A stretch of DNA of 64,000 bases from contig NZ_FNHW01000005.1 of NCBI RefSeq assembly GCF_900103485.1, forward strand, positions 62,001 through 126,000, in the 5' to 3' direction. Below the pieces are notes generated by a model. It ran no database searches, was not told the origin of the DNA, and worked only from the letters and a program-made list of their open reading frames with translations. Every line of letters starts with the position of its first letter. Positions within the stretch are counted from its first letter, which is position 1. Source of the DNA: Fictibacillus solisalsi (GTDB lineage: Bacteria; Bacillota; Bacilli; Bacillales; Fictibacillaceae). Below, piece after piece: positions 23,823 to 33,065 of the stretch. The position numbers and the translations under genes were made by a program.

Positions 23823-24755
23823 TCAACGCCAATCTACCGGAGGCTTTTCCAATTGCAGCGGGATACCTAGTTCTTTTGCCGCTTCACTCATTAATTCTTT
23901 ACAGAAGAAATAACTTTTATGAAAAACAATCTTGTCTTCAAAAACTTCTTGATAGTTAATATCGTGAAGCTCGTAGATATCATCTTTTTTTGCTAATACA
24001 ATGTTTACTTCTTTTCCCCATAACATTATTCTCTTGCCTAAATGTCCAGGAAGCCCAAATCGAAGGGAACCGTTACGAACTTCCTGTTTTGAAAATTCCC
24101 TGAATCCAGGCGATACGTCATATTCTACTGTTTCTGTCATCAAATTGAGAAGTCCTTCAACATCAGAGGTGTTGAAATATACAAGATACTTATCGAGTAT
24201 AGATTCTGAAGAGGATTCCGGTTCCCTTATTTTTACTTCTTTCTTAATAGGGGTTTTTAATTTCTTTCGAGATCTATGTAAAGAGGTGTAAATAGCGCTT
24301 TCAGACATATTTGTCATGCTAGCAACCTCTGTTCCGGTAAATGAGAAGACATCAAGTAATAAAAAAATTGTTGCTTGTTTCGGTGTAAGGTTTAATAACA
24401 AAGATTCAAGGGCTTCCCGAATTTCAAAATCAGATAACTTACTTTCGTCAGAAAGATCTTCTTCTATGGCGAAATATTCAAGTTCCTTTTTCTGCTTTCT
24501 TAAATGATCGATCCAATTATTGGTCGCTATTCGAAACAGATAGGCTTTTGGATCCATAGCATTCCATACTTGTGTTAAAGAAGTAAAGGCTTTCAATAAG
24601 GTTTCTTGAAAGAGGTCTTCTCCTTCCCATGGAGAACCTGTAATGTATTTACAATATCTCCATAAATCGATTTTATATGGTTGAATGGTCGAATCAAATT
24701 CCATATGAATTTTCCGTGTTTCAGTGATGACGTCATCGATTGTATTCATCCCCAC
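23823..24755 (-). CDS. ECF-type sigma factor with SnoaL-like C-terminal domain
   Basis: About 310 residues. Region 2 (WRYCKYITGSPWEGEDLFQET, then DPKAYLFRIATNNWIDHLRK) and region 4 (LTPKQATIFLLLDVFSFTGTE, ASMTNMSESAIYTSLHRSRKKL) are clear. The extra C-terminal 110 residues (DKYLVYFNTSDVEGLLNLM...) resemble the SnoaL-like domain of SigJ-type ECF factors. GTG at 24755 was chosen because GGAGGG lies 6 bases before it; ATG at 24779 and 24749 are alternatives. It is transcribed away from the second M3 peptidase and may be unrelated to the cluster. Such sigma factors regulate their targets through the C-terminal domain rather than an anti-sigma factor. Confidence 0.85.
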   Translation of the reverse strand: MGMNTIDDVITETRKIHMEFDSTIQPYKIDLWRYCKYITGSPWEGEDLFQETLLKAFTSLTQVWNAMDPKAYLFRIATNNWIDHLRKQKKELEYFAIEEDLSDESKLSDFEIREALESLLLNLTPKQATIFLLLDVFSFTGTEVASMTNMSESAIYTSLHRSRKKLKTPIKKEVKIREPESSSESILDKYLVYFNTSDVEGLLNLMTETVEYDVSPGFREFSKQEVRNGSLRFGLPGHLGKRIMLWGKEVNIVLAKKDDIYELHDINYQEVFEDKIVFHKSYFFCKELMSEAAKELGIPLQLEKPPVDWR

Positions 24756-25034
24756 TTCTATCCCTCCTTTTTCCTTCATGAACTAAGTATAAAAGAATCT
24801 ATTTTACAATTAAAGCAATTCTGAAAAAAAACAGGATAATACAACCAGAGACGGAAAAAGTCTTCTATGAGTTTTCCTTCATTCCCTATATTGTCTAATC
24901 ACATCACTCGGGAGACATACCTTTTGCGGATGACCTTTATTGGGTAAACTCACGAGTTTTTTAAACAAATAAAGCAGAGAAAAAAACACTGAAAGTTTCT
25001 TATACTGAACAAAAGATTGATTGGAGACATTGGT

Positions 25035-26591
25035 ATGTATACTAATATAAGTTCCAAGCTTTCCTCAATTACTAAAGCTTTACATACTCAGTATAAACAA
25101 TATATGTATGCACTTTGGATGACAACAACAAATGATCAAAGTTGGAAAAGTAAACTAAATGAAGAACGGAAGAAGTACAACCAAATATTACTTAGTGACA
25201 CTATCGCTACACTGACTCAAAGTTCAGGAACTTCTGATATGGATTACTCAATCTTGCGCCAAATTTCAGCATTGAAGAATGAGGGACTTGAAGTGTCGTA
25301 TGATGTATCGTGCCAAGAAGATTATATGGAGCTCGTGAATAACATAACCTCTAAAACATTTACATACAAAACCTTGTTTAAAGGGAGCGAATTGGATGAA
25401 AATGAAGCCTTAACCCTTTTACAAAACAGTACCGATAGTATACAACGAGAACAACTTTGGATGAATAAAATGAAGCTGGGTGATGCAATTGAGGGAGACC
25501 TGTTAGAGCTTGTTTCCATAAGAAATAAGCTAGCTCAATCGAAGGGGTTTTCTCATTTCTATGAGTTAAAACTAAAGAGTCAAGAACTTGAAATGGATGA
25601 TCTCACAAACCTTATTCAAAAATTGAAAAGGAACTTAGATGAAACTTATGTTTTTATAAAAACTCAAATGGATAACGAGTTAAAAGATAAATTTGATTTG
25701 CAAAAAGATCCTATGCCTTGGCATTATAATCAACCGTTTTTCAATGGAACACAAGACAAAAGGTTAACCAAAGACAAGGTGGTAGAGTCTTTAAACGTTT
25801 GGTTTTCAGACAAAGGATTTAATATACAGGACATAATTAGACAAAGTAAATTTTCATCCAACCCAAATCCATCTAGAGAGAATTTTTGTCTCAATGTGGA
25901 TCGAGAAGAAGATATACGCCTTTCAATTCATTTTAAACAAGATCAGGAATCTGTAGCTCTTTTGTTACATGAATTAGGTCATGCATTGTACGAGTTCAAT
26001 TTTTCCCCTAGCGTCCCCTTCATTTTAAGAAAAGCCTCTCAACCCTTTATCAGTGAGGCTGTCGCTTTGTTTTTTGAGAGATTAGCTTATAAAAAAAGCT
26101 GGTTCACCTCAACCATTGGCCCAACCACCTCATTTGCGCCTTTTATTCAATCAAAACAATATTTTATTAATACCTTATTTCGGCTTTATGAAGCCATTTC
26201 CATTACAGCCTTCGAATATGAATTATATGCAAACCCCTCTCAAAACCTGAATAAGCTTTGGTGGGATATTGTGGAGGAAACGCAGCAGCTGAGAAGACCC
26301 GCTGATTGGAATCATGCCTATTGGGCAAACAATATCCAGTTAACAACATTGCCCGCTCATTCCTCTCATTCTCTTTTTGGTGAGGTACTAGCGTCACAGT
26401 TTCATGTATTGTTGCTTCGAATGTTTGGTGATTCTGCAAATGATGAAAGTCTTCAGTTTTTAAAAGAAAATATCTTTAGAAAAGGAAACTCTGTGTACTG
26501 GAAAAGATTATTGTTTGATGCATTTAAGAGCGATATTATGCCTGAGTACCTCATAAATGAAATAAATAATAACATTAAGGATGAATCGTAA
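25035..26591 (+). CDS. M3-family zinc metallopeptidase (oligoendopeptidase-like)
   Basis: 518 residues. Zinc motif HELGH at 312-316 and the third-ligand segment FISEAVAL (Glu near 341) are intact. Paralog of the gene at the left edge. ATG at 25035 was chosen because GGAG lies 8 bases upstream; TTG at 25017 is in frame but has no ribosome site. Shorter than PepF (about 600). It leads a plus-strand operon with the HAD, nucleotidyltransferase, GT1 and AcpS genes. No signal peptide, so cytoplasmic. Possible roles: removal of an N-terminal aminoacyl protecting group from the product, or inactivation of it. Both are inferences. Confidence 0.88.
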   Translation: MYTNISSKLSSITKALHTQYKQYMYALWMTTTNDQSWKSKLNEERKKYNQILLSDTIATLTQSSGTSDMDYSILRQISALKNEGLEVSYDVSCQEDYMELVNNITSKTFTYKTLFKGSELDENEALTLLQNSTDSIQREQLWMNKMKLGDAIEGDLLELVSIRNKLAQSKGFSHFYELKLKSQELEMDDLTNLIQKLKRNLDETYVFIKTQMDNELKDKFDLQKDPMPWHYNQPFFNGTQDKRLTKDKVVESLNVWFSDKGFNIQDIIRQSKFSSNPNPSRENFCLNVDREEDIRLSIHFKQDQESVALLLHELGHALYEFNFSPSVPFILRKASQPFISEAVALFFERLAYKKSWFTSTIGPTTSFAPFIQSKQYFINTLFRLYEAISITAFEYELYANPSQNLNKLWWDIVEETQQLRRPADWNHAYWANNIQLTTLPAHSSHSLFGEVLASQFHVLLLRMFGDSANDESLQFLKENIFRKGNSVYWKRLLFDAFKSDIMPEYLINEINNNIKDES

Positions 26592-26681
26592 TATCATTTG
26601 AAAAAAGTTAATCTGCACAATAGAAATAAACATCAGTTGTCGTTACTTTAATGTAACGGTATTAAGGAGGAAATGAGATTA

Positions 26682-27032
26682 ATGAGAATCGTTGTTGATT
26701 TAGATGGGACCATCTGTGAATTAAAGCAATCAGGTGAAAATTACCAAGATGTTAAGCCAAAAGTAAATGCTATTAAAACACTTCATGCGTTAAAAGATCA
26801 GGGGCATGAAATTGTGATATATACGGCTCGGAGAATGAGGACTCATTCCGGAAATGTTGGCAAAGTGACCGCGGACATTGGTGATCTCACCATTGCATGG
26901 CTTAAGAAGTACGATGTTCCTTATGATGAGTTAGTGTTTGGGAAACCTTATGGCCACGTTTATATAGATGACCTTGCCTTAAGATTTACAAATTGGGATG
27001 ATATCCAACATCAAATTCATAAAGGAGTTTAA
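26682..27032 (+). CDS. HAD-like phosphatase (capsule-biosynthesis type)
   Basis: 116 residues. Motif I VVDLDGTICE, the lysine-containing GKPYGHVYIDD region with the late Asp pair, and YTARRM (motif II) are those of small HAD phosphatases found beside sugar nucleotidyltransferase genes. ATG at 26682 has AAGGAGG 9-11 bases upstream; ATG at 26673 overlaps that site. It lacks the DRDGT and Cys/His zinc pattern of GmhB. Two bases separate it from the nucleotidyltransferase gene, so the pair likely works on one sugar phosphate. Cytoplasmic. Confidence 0.8.
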   Translation: MRIVVDLDGTICELKQSGENYQDVKPKVNAIKTLHALKDQGHEIVIYTARRMRTHSGNVGKVTADIGDLTIAWLKKYDVPYDELVFGKPYGHVYIDDLALRFTNWDDIQHQIHKGV

Positions 27033-27034
27033 TC

Positions 27035-27754
27035 ATGAACATTGTAATTCCTTTGGCTGGAAAAGGAGAACGCTTTAAAAAAGAAGGATATTCCACTCCT
27101 AAAATTCTAGTAGACGTTATGGGGGTTCCAATGTTTTATTGGGCCTTACGAAGTATTGAACCTCTCCTAAAAAAGTTCCCTCCCACTTTTGTGTGTCTCC
27201 GAGAACATTTGAAAACAACCGATTTAAAAAGAAAAATTTATGAATATTGCCCCAATGCCATAATAATTGAGTGTAGTACGCCTACTAATGGACAAGCAGA
27301 GTCCGTTTTACAAGCACAGCTATTTTTAGATCAGACTAAACCCTTATTGGTATTCAATGGGGATACCTTTCAAATGGCGCCTTATTTTGAGAAAAGTTTA
27401 ATGGATGCAGCTAAGGAAGGAGTGATTTTTACCTTTAAATCTGAAAACCCAGCCTATAGCTATGTTGACGTAGATCAAAGCCTTAGGGTTAACAGGATCA
27501 AAGAAAAAACAGTCATTTCTACAAATGCTTGTACAGGCCTGTATTATTTCCCACAAACTAATAGGTTTATGGATTATACCCATCAACGATTAGCGCAAAA
27601 AGAAACTAAAGGAGAGATTTATATCTCACATATAATTCAGGATTTAATTTCTCACGGTGACGTCTTTGTTGAATCGGAGGTAGAAATTTGTTTTCCTTTG
27701 GGGACACCTAGTGAACTAAAGAAATTTATCCATGAGGGGGGTTATAATGTTTGA
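27035..27754 (+). CDS. Sugar-1-phosphate nucleotidyltransferase
   Basis: 239 residues. N-terminal pyrophosphorylase motif IPLAGKGERFKKEGYSTPKILVDV (nucleotide loop and catalytic Arg/Lys), NGDTF around residue 107 with the metal Asp, and a Rossmann-like core. Short for the family, lacking a C-terminal left-handed helix. Role: activates a sugar phosphate with NTP for one of the three glycosyltransferases. Coupled to the HAD gene upstream; its end overlaps the GT1 start by 8 bases. Confidence 0.88.
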   Translation: MNIVIPLAGKGERFKKEGYSTPKILVDVMGVPMFYWALRSIEPLLKKFPPTFVCLREHLKTTDLKRKIYEYCPNAIIIECSTPTNGQAESVLQAQLFLDQTKPLLVFNGDTFQMAPYFEKSLMDAAKEGVIFTFKSENPAYSYVDVDQSLRVNRIKEKTVISTNACTGLYYFPQTNRFMDYTHQRLAQKETKGEIYISHIIQDLISHGDVFVESEVEICFPLGTPSELKKFIHEGGYNV

Positions 27755-28952
27755 CTATAAAATTTTTATTGGATTAAGTGGAGGTTTAGGTCCAGTTACT
27801 CGAACATTCCCAATCGCTGAGGAATTTAAGAATGCCGGAGCCGAAGTCTGCTTTAGTGTTTATGATGATAACGCTAGTAAATACTTGCGGAAATCGGGGT
27901 ATCGAGTTTTTATTGATGACGACCAAACCTCACCTGACTCCCAATTTACCATTGAGCCCAGTTCTGTTTTTTATAATTTGGATCATTACTTTGCTCAAAT
28001 GGGCTTTCTGGATCCCAAATTCACGAAAAAGTGGATTATGAATCGTATAAAGATGATACAAACTTATAAGCCCCATCTCATCGTCACAGATTTGAGCCCA
28101 CATACAATGATTGCTGCCAAATACTTAAAAATACCCACGTTATCCCTCGTACAGAGTTGCCTACATCCTGATGGATTACCATTTCAAGGTGAGGTACCCC
28201 GAAACCTTCCTAAAGTAACGCCTGTTTTTAATCAAATATTAGATCAATTAGGACTAACACCAATAAATTGTATGGAAGATTTATGTATAGGGGATAAAAC
28301 CATTGTGCCTAGTTTCCCAGAGATCGATCCAATTAACAATTCAACAGTCGAATATGTGGGGCCCATCGACTCGAACTTTTTACAGTATAAATCCAATCAT
28401 CACTTTAAGGGCAACTATATCCTCGTTTACCCTGGGCGGCTTAGAGATTCAGCGGGTGATACGGGTATTAAAATTGTGGAAAAGGTCATCAAGGCTAGCA
28501 GACAATTGACAGATCAAGAATTTATCCTCGTTACAAATGAATCATTAACAGCGCTCTCCTTAACCCCCCCTAAAAATGTCAAGGTGATTCCTAGTTACAC
28601 CACACACATGTTGCAAAATGCTTCATTGTTTATTCATCATGGCGGCCATGGAAGTTGCCTTTCATCCATTAAATATAGAGTTCCTTCTCTCATTCTTCCC
28701 ACACATAGTGAACGTTATTTCAATGCCAAAAGAATAAGTCAACTGGGTGTTGGCGATTATATGTTACCAAATATAGTGACAGATGAGCATTTTGTAAAAA
28801 TGGTTAAGTATATGATTAGTGATACATCTTATTCAGTAAATTTACGAGATTACAATATTAAGGTAGCAAACAGAAAATATAAAGGGGAACGACGCGCTTT
28901 TGATATAGCAAATACCGTTCTGAAAAGAAAACAGAAGAGGGAATCTCAATGA
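27747..28952 (+). CDS. Family 1 (UGT/macrolide-type) glycosyltransferase
   Basis: 401 residues, GT-B fold. N-terminus GLSGGLGPVTRTFPIAEEF, and the C-terminal donor-site region FIHHGGHGSCLSSIKYRVPSLILP, is typical of UGT/MGT glycosyltransferases of natural products (the HHGG.G nucleotide-sugar motif). ATG at 27747 has GAGGGGGG 5 bases upstream; ATG at 27732 lies before the site. Uses the NDP-sugar made by the preceding gene, by inference, and overlaps AcpS by 4 bases. Acceptor unknown. Confidence 0.9.
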   Translation: MFDYKIFIGLSGGLGPVTRTFPIAEEFKNAGAEVCFSVYDDNASKYLRKSGYRVFIDDDQTSPDSQFTIEPSSVFYNLDHYFAQMGFLDPKFTKKWIMNRIKMIQTYKPHLIVTDLSPHTMIAAKYLKIPTLSLVQSCLHPDGLPFQGEVPRNLPKVTPVFNQILDQLGLTPINCMEDLCIGDKTIVPSFPEIDPINNSTVEYVGPIDSNFLQYKSNHHFKGNYILVYPGRLRDSAGDTGIKIVEKVIKASRQLTDQEFILVTNESLTALSLTPPKNVKVIPSYTTHMLQNASLFIHHGGHGSCLSSIKYRVPSLILPTHSERYFNAKRISQLGVGDYMLPNIVTDEHFVKMVKYMISDTSYSVNLRDYNIKVANRKYKGERRAFDIANTVLKRKQKRESQ

Positions 28953-29335
28953 TATTTGGTGTAGGGATTGATTTACAAGAACTAAAACAGTTTCAGAAAG
29001 TGGTCGATAGAAGAGAGGAAGCTTTTTTACAGAAAGTATTTACAGAGCGGGAATTAAAGTACTCTAAACAAAAGAATTTTATTCAATCATTGGCAGGACG
29101 TTGGGCTGTAAAGGAAGCCTTTTTAAAGGCTATGGGAACGGGGATTCAAAACATGAGAGCTCTCAAAGAAATTGAAATTATAAACCTTCATGGTGGCAAG
29201 CCCTATATAAACCTAACAGGCGAACTTAAAACAAAATGTACCGTACTGAATATAAAAATTGATGCTAGTATTTCCCATTCAAAGGACTATGCGACGGGCA
29301 TGGTGGTACTAAGCAGAGATAAAAGTTTTGGTTGA
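28949..29335 (+). CDS. acpS: AcpS-type 4'-phosphopantetheinyl transferase
   Basis: 128 residues. GVGIDLQELKQF has the metal-binding Asp, and GRWAVKEAFLKAMGTGI carries the catalytic Glu and Lys of holo-ACP synthases; the length is typical. It overlaps the GT1 gene by 4 bases. Role: transfers the 4'-phosphopantetheine arm of CoA to the Ser of ACP 1 and ACP 2. A dedicated copy in the cluster supports type II carrier-protein biosynthesis and mirrors the phosphopantetheinyl transferase domain of enediyne PksE. Symbol by homology to the Bacillus gene; this is a second, cluster-specific copy. Confidence 0.9.
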   Translation: MIFGVGIDLQELKQFQKVVDRREEAFLQKVFTERELKYSKQKNFIQSLAGRWAVKEAFLKAMGTGIQNMRALKEIEIINLHGGKPYINLTGELKTKCTVLNIKIDASISHSKDYATGMVVLSRDKSFG

Positions 29336-29395
29336 ACTCCATCTCATTCAGATGGTGACTCACGGTCTTTAATTACGATTATAAATTAGTAAGGT

Positions 29396-30067
29396 GTGAA
29401 CAAACTGAAGATACTTATTGTTTTAGATGCTAGTATGACTCCATTAGATCTTCAAAGGGAAAGTGAAATCTTAGAAATTAACCAAGTCAAGACCGCAGAA
29501 CAATTTGATGAGTTAGTTCTGAAAGTTAAAAAAAATACTTTCTATACTATGGTGGTTTTTCTCTCAGCAAACCAATCTCTACCCGCAGATTGGATGTTAA
29601 ATAAATTTACAAAGACCCCTTATGTGGTCTTTATCGGTATAAAAGAAAAAAAATTACTTTCCATCTATAACTACTTGGAAACAGTGGGGATAATGTCGAC
29701 AGTGAAATCTTCCGATCAAAAGTATGATAATCTTCTTCCGTCAATTATTAATTATTTACATGAAAATATTCATGACAGTTCATTCAATTTATTAACTGTT
29801 TCAAATCAATTTAATATTAGTTCATCTTATCTATCAAAAATTTTCAAAAAATACTATGGAATAGGTTTCAAGCAATATTTAATTAGGCAACGAATAAACA
29901 AAGCTAAGTTAATGCTACAATATGGGTTTTCCGTAACCTATACTTGCGAAAAAGTAGGCTATGGAGACTTAACGCATTTTTCAAAAACGTTTAAAAAGAT
30001 GGAGGGAATCAGTCCTTTAAACTATAAGAAGCAATTCTACTTAGATAAAAATGAGTACGAAAAATAG
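29396..30067 (+). CDS. AraC-family regulator 2, paralog of the first
   Basis: 223 residues. The C-terminal AraC DNA-binding domain is complete (NLLTVSNQFNISSSYLSKIFKK, then CEKVGYGDLTHFSKTFKK). The N-terminus (LKILIVLDASMTPLDLQ, VVFLSANQSLPADWM) resembles that of the protein at 12210, so the two form a paralog pair with an unrecognised input domain. GTG start; the ribosome site is weak. It stands alone between the AcpS operon and the 345-base gap before the large run at 30413, which suits a regulator of the next operon. Confidence 0.85.
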   Translation: MNKLKILIVLDASMTPLDLQRESEILEINQVKTAEQFDELVLKVKKNTFYTMVVFLSANQSLPADWMLNKFTKTPYVVFIGIKEKKLLSIYNYLETVGIMSTVKSSDQKYDNLLPSIINYLHENIHDSSFNLLTVSNQFNISSSYLSKIFKKYYGIGFKQYLIRQRINKAKLMLQYGFSVTYTCEKVGYGDLTHFSKTFKKMEGISPLNYKKQFYLDKNEYEK

Positions 30068-30412
30068 AAAAGTTACAGGATCATCATGAGATTCAGACTA
30101 CGCTTATTTTGTCTTGCCTTTTAGAATTTTTAAGACGTGTGTATTAAAATGCTATTCAATGTTGTCCCCTTATTTCTCCTCACTTTACCATACCTGCAAA
30201 CTAATGGATCTCTTATCCTGAATCTTAAATTTGTTACTTACAGGTCATTTTCTTACTTTCCGATTAGAGATTGTCCTTTTTTTAGCAGTCTTTGCGAGAA
30301 AAAGTGAACATAAAAAAACTAAACTCAACCCATTTAAAACAGAGCGGCCACTCTCCTCAATATGACATGATAGAAGTGTTCCGGGACACCAATAAACAAG
30401 GAGGGTATTTAA
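30068..30412. promoter_or_regulatory. Gene-free region before the unknown protein gene
   Basis: AT-rich, no ORF. It presumably holds the promoter(s) of the long plus-strand run starting at 30413, but I cannot point to a convincing -35/-10 pair or a shared operator with the region before 12210. An AAGGAGGG ribosome site ends it. Confidence 0.35.
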
Positions 30413-30937
30413 TTGAAAAACTTAAAAAAGGCAGTAAAAAAGAAGTTATCACTTGAAACATCTACAAGTCGTACCATTTTAGAATTGGTAGATGGACGTC
30501 GTGAAGAATTGGTTTTTAATCAAGTACGTCCGACCGAATTTACAGTTAGCGATTCAAATTTCAGCATTAAGTCTGGAGTAAATGTTGAAATTGAAATTGA
30601 AAACGTTGATTTGGAAGCTGCTTCAAAAACTCTTTGGCCTGGTGCACAAATTCGAGTGCGCGGTGGTCTTAATGGACAAGGAGCACCAATTAAAGCACAT
30701 GCAACGATTCCTGCTAACAAGGTAATTGTTGACGGGGTAGATGCAGAATCTTTCCTATACTGGGTTATTGAAACGCCAGAAGGAAATTTCCATAACAAAC
30801 AACCTATCCATATGAAAGGCCATATTACGGGTCTTCCTCCAAAAGATGCAACATTCAATTCTCAGGACGTTGTTCCAATTTTTGATGCTAACGATCAACA
30901 AGTGGGTACACTCTACAGCTGCTTGCAATCCAACTAA
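30413..30937 (+). CDS. Unknown 174-aa protein with its own attenuator
   Basis: TTG start with AAGGAGGG about 7 bases upstream, one of the best ribosome sites here. The protein is a basic N-terminus (MKNLKKAVKKKLSLETS) followed by beta-rich sequence with Gly/Pro turns (WPGAQIRVRGGLNGQGAP, IHMKGHITGLPPKDATF) and no Cys before LYSCLQSN. It resembles a small beta-barrel or sandwich, possibly ligand-binding, with no known motif. It is followed at once by a perfect intrinsic terminator, so it is expressed above its downstream genes. Strong translation signals suggest an abundant protein. Confidence 0.7.
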   Translation: MKNLKKAVKKKLSLETSTSRTILELVDGRREELVFNQVRPTEFTVSDSNFSIKSGVNVEIEIENVDLEAASKTLWPGAQIRVRGGLNGQGAPIKAHATIPANKVIVDGVDAESFLYWVIETPEGNFHNKQPIHMKGHITGLPPKDATFNSQDVVPIFDANDQQVGTLYSCLQSN

Positions 30938-30950
30938 TGGAATAAAAGGA

Positions 30951-30981
30951 TAAAGGGTCATATTTATGACCCTTTATTTTT
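30951..30981 (+). terminator. Intrinsic terminator or attenuator
   Basis: TAAAGGGTCATA pairs perfectly with TATGACCCTTTA across a 2-base loop, then TTTTT. It lies between the unknown protein and the FAD enzyme, so partial read-through probably sets the expression of the downstream genes. Confidence 0.8.
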
Positions 30982-31000
30982 CAAAAGGAGTTTATTACTC

Positions 31001-32170
31001 ATGTATGACCTCATAATTGTTGGGGCCCGCTGTGCAGGATCTTCTTTAGCAATCTTTCTCGGAAGGCTAGGTTATAACATACTTTTAGTGGACCGTGCTG
31101 CACAAATAGGGCCGACGTTATCCACACATATTATCGGTGAGATTGATGTTTATAAACATTTACGAATAGAAAAGAAAATGATCAACAGTGGAGCTCCTTT
31201 TCTTACAAGATTTCGTGTCAATGTTGACAGCCATCTATTTGAATCAGATCTTATTGTTACGGAAAGAGCAATCAGCGTCAGACGAGAATTACTCGATTCC
31301 TATTTAATGGATGAGGTGAAAAAACTTCCGAACGTACAGGTTGAGTTAGCTGTTAACATCAAGGATGTAATAAAGAGTAGCGGGCAAATCACTGGCGTTA
31401 TCGCATTCGATGAAAGTGGGAACGAGAAAAGGTATTATGGGAAAGTTGTGGTTGGGGCTGATGGCCGCAACTCTACAATTGCCTCTCTCACAAATGCAGG
31501 AATAGAACAACAAAGCTCCATTGAGGAATTAGCCGTAATGTATGGCTATTTGTCAGGCATACAGCCTCTTTCAGTAGGAACCATCGAATGGTATTGGACG
31601 AAGGACTTGATTGCGATTTGCAATCCAATAGATAAAGGAAAACACTGTGTTGCACTTATGTTCCATCCTTCACACTTTAAAGAATGGTGTAATAGAGATG
31701 AATTTAGCCGTAGGATATCCAAGCTAAAAATGTTGTCATCTCGTATCACCAAACTATCCATGGACGGGAATTTAAAGGGTATCAAACGTATCAATAGTTA
31801 CATCAAAAATACTCATGGTGATGGGTGGGTTCTCGCCGGTGATGCATGTGCTAATATCCATCCAATTAGTGGTGTAGGTATAGACAATGCGATATGCATC
31901 TCAGAAGTGTTAGCCATTCAGCTCGACCAATTTCTTCAGTACAAAAAGAGCTGGACCGAGGCCATGATGGAATATAAGAAATATAGAGATGATAGAGTAT
32001 ATCCTCAGTTTTTTGCCTCACAAAAGACACAAGCCCTCCATCAAACCGTCATTTCAGAATCCCAAAATAACGCTGCAAGTATGCTATGCACTTTTCCGAG
32101 TTTAGCCAAAAATTTAACCATTAAGTCTGAAGCTATTCTTCAAATTTTACAGGAGGACGAACATGAATAA
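31001..32170 (+). CDS. FAD-dependent oxidoreductase/monooxygenase
   Basis: 389 residues. N-terminal dinucleotide fold (LIIVGARCAGSSLAIFLGRLG with GxGxxG-like spacing and the acidic end of strand 2, VDRA) and the second FAD motif GDACANIHPISGVGIDNAI are those of the geranylgeranyl-reductase/aromatic hydroxylase/halogenase group. The halogenase WxWxIP motif was not seen. AAAGGAG lies 10 bases before the ATG. Candidate for hydroxylation, epoxidation or dehydrogenation of the polyene. 8-base overlap with the next gene (SRPBCC-PDZ). Confidence 0.88.
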   Translation: MYDLIIVGARCAGSSLAIFLGRLGYNILLVDRAAQIGPTLSTHIIGEIDVYKHLRIEKKMINSGAPFLTRFRVNVDSHLFESDLIVTERAISVRRELLDSYLMDEVKKLPNVQVELAVNIKDVIKSSGQITGVIAFDESGNEKRYYGKVVVGADGRNSTIASLTNAGIEQQSSIEELAVMYGYLSGIQPLSVGTIEWYWTKDLIAICNPIDKGKHCVALMFHPSHFKEWCNRDEFSRRISKLKMLSSRITKLSMDGNLKGIKRINSYIKNTHGDGWVLAGDACANIHPISGVGIDNAICISEVLAIQLDQFLQYKKSWTEAMMEYKKYRDDRVYPQFFASQKTQALHQTVISESQNNAASMLCTFPSLAKNLTIKSEAILQILQEDEHE

Positions 32171-33065
32171 ACAAACTTATTTTCAAATCGAGACATATCT
32201 GGAGGCACCGATTGAACAAGTGTGGTGGTCTGTATCTACCCCTGAAGGTATGAATACATTTCTTACTTATAAATCCGGATCTTCAGGAGATGCCTCTTCT
32301 CCCAAGGTGGGGGATCGGTTTTTTCTAAATTACGGAGATATTGAAAATGAACAAATCGTTTTGGAGTATACAGAAAATCAAGCTTTTAAGGTGTTTGATT
32401 CATATAAATCGATTTCTCCAGATGGGTCAGTTCAAGAATTTAAAGTGGTAACCAGAACGACTCTTGAACAACTTGATGAAACGTTTGTAAAACTAACATT
32501 GTCTGTAAATGGATTTAGTCTAGATACTTTCGGCCAATGGTTTAAAGAATGTATGAAATTTGGTTGGCAACGTTCCATGATGAGCTTAAAATCCGTTCTT
32601 GAGTTAGGTATGGATTTAAGAACACCTTTGTTCAGCTATCCACGCTTGGGGATTCTAAATTGTACGATCAATGAAGAACAAAGAGTGCTTACAGGTTGCC
32701 AAGAGGCAGGAAATTATCTTCTTGAAGTATTTCCTAATAGTCCTGCCTCCCGCGCTGGCCTGAACAAAGGCGATGTTATTCTCTCGGTCGGAGGTAAGCC
32801 AACAGGGAATTACGAAGAATTTGTAAAAACCATTTCTTCCTATGGTGAAAAATTGGATAATGTGCAAATTACCTTTTTTAGTGACGGACAAGTACGTACC
32901 TCAGTAGTTAACTTTTCATTAGAAGACATATTCACAGGGCTCGTAGATACAGAGAACGAATCGTTCAAAGACATTAAGGAGAAAAGGGAGATGTTAGCGA
33001 AGCAACGTTCATCATCTGATTCTTTATGGACAGGTAAAGGAGATGATCAACATGAGCATTGCTAA
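32163..33065 (+). CDS. SRPBCC-PDZ fusion protein, paralog of the one at 7711
   Basis: 300 residues. Residues about 1-150 are SRPBCC-like (VWWSVSTPEGMNTFLTY, then GWQRSMMSLKSVLELG) and about 175-260 PDZ (FPNSPASRAGLNKGDVILSVGGKPTGN). Similar domain order and segments to the minus-strand gene at 7711. AGGAGGAC lies 5 bases before the ATG. It lies between the FAD oxygenase and ACP 2, overlapping both, so it probably acts with them. Inferred to bind a hydrophobic intermediate. Confidence 0.72.
   Translation: MNKQTYFQIETYLEAPIEQVWWSVSTPEGMNTFLTYKSGSSGDASSPKVGDRFFLNYGDIENEQIVLEYTENQAFKVFDSYKSISPDGSVQEFKVVTRTTLEQLDETFVKLTLSVNGFSLDTFGQWFKECMKFGWQRSMMSLKSVLELGMDLRTPLFSYPRLGILNCTINEEQRVLTGCQEAGNYLLEVFPNSPASRAGLNKGDVILSVGGKPTGNYEEFVKTISSYGEKLDNVQITFFSDGQVRTSVVNFSLEDIFTGLVDTENESFKDIKEKREMLAKQRSSSDSLWTGKGDDQHEHC

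Noticed and set aside
26682-27032. Assignment of the HAD phosphatase as GmhB of the heptose pathway
   Set aside because: It lacks GmhB zinc and DRDGT features and is coupled to a nucleotidyltransferase instead.
31001-32170. Flavin-dependent halogenase
   Set aside because: The WxWxIP motif and the Lys of halogenases were not found; the general FAD oxygenase family is safer.
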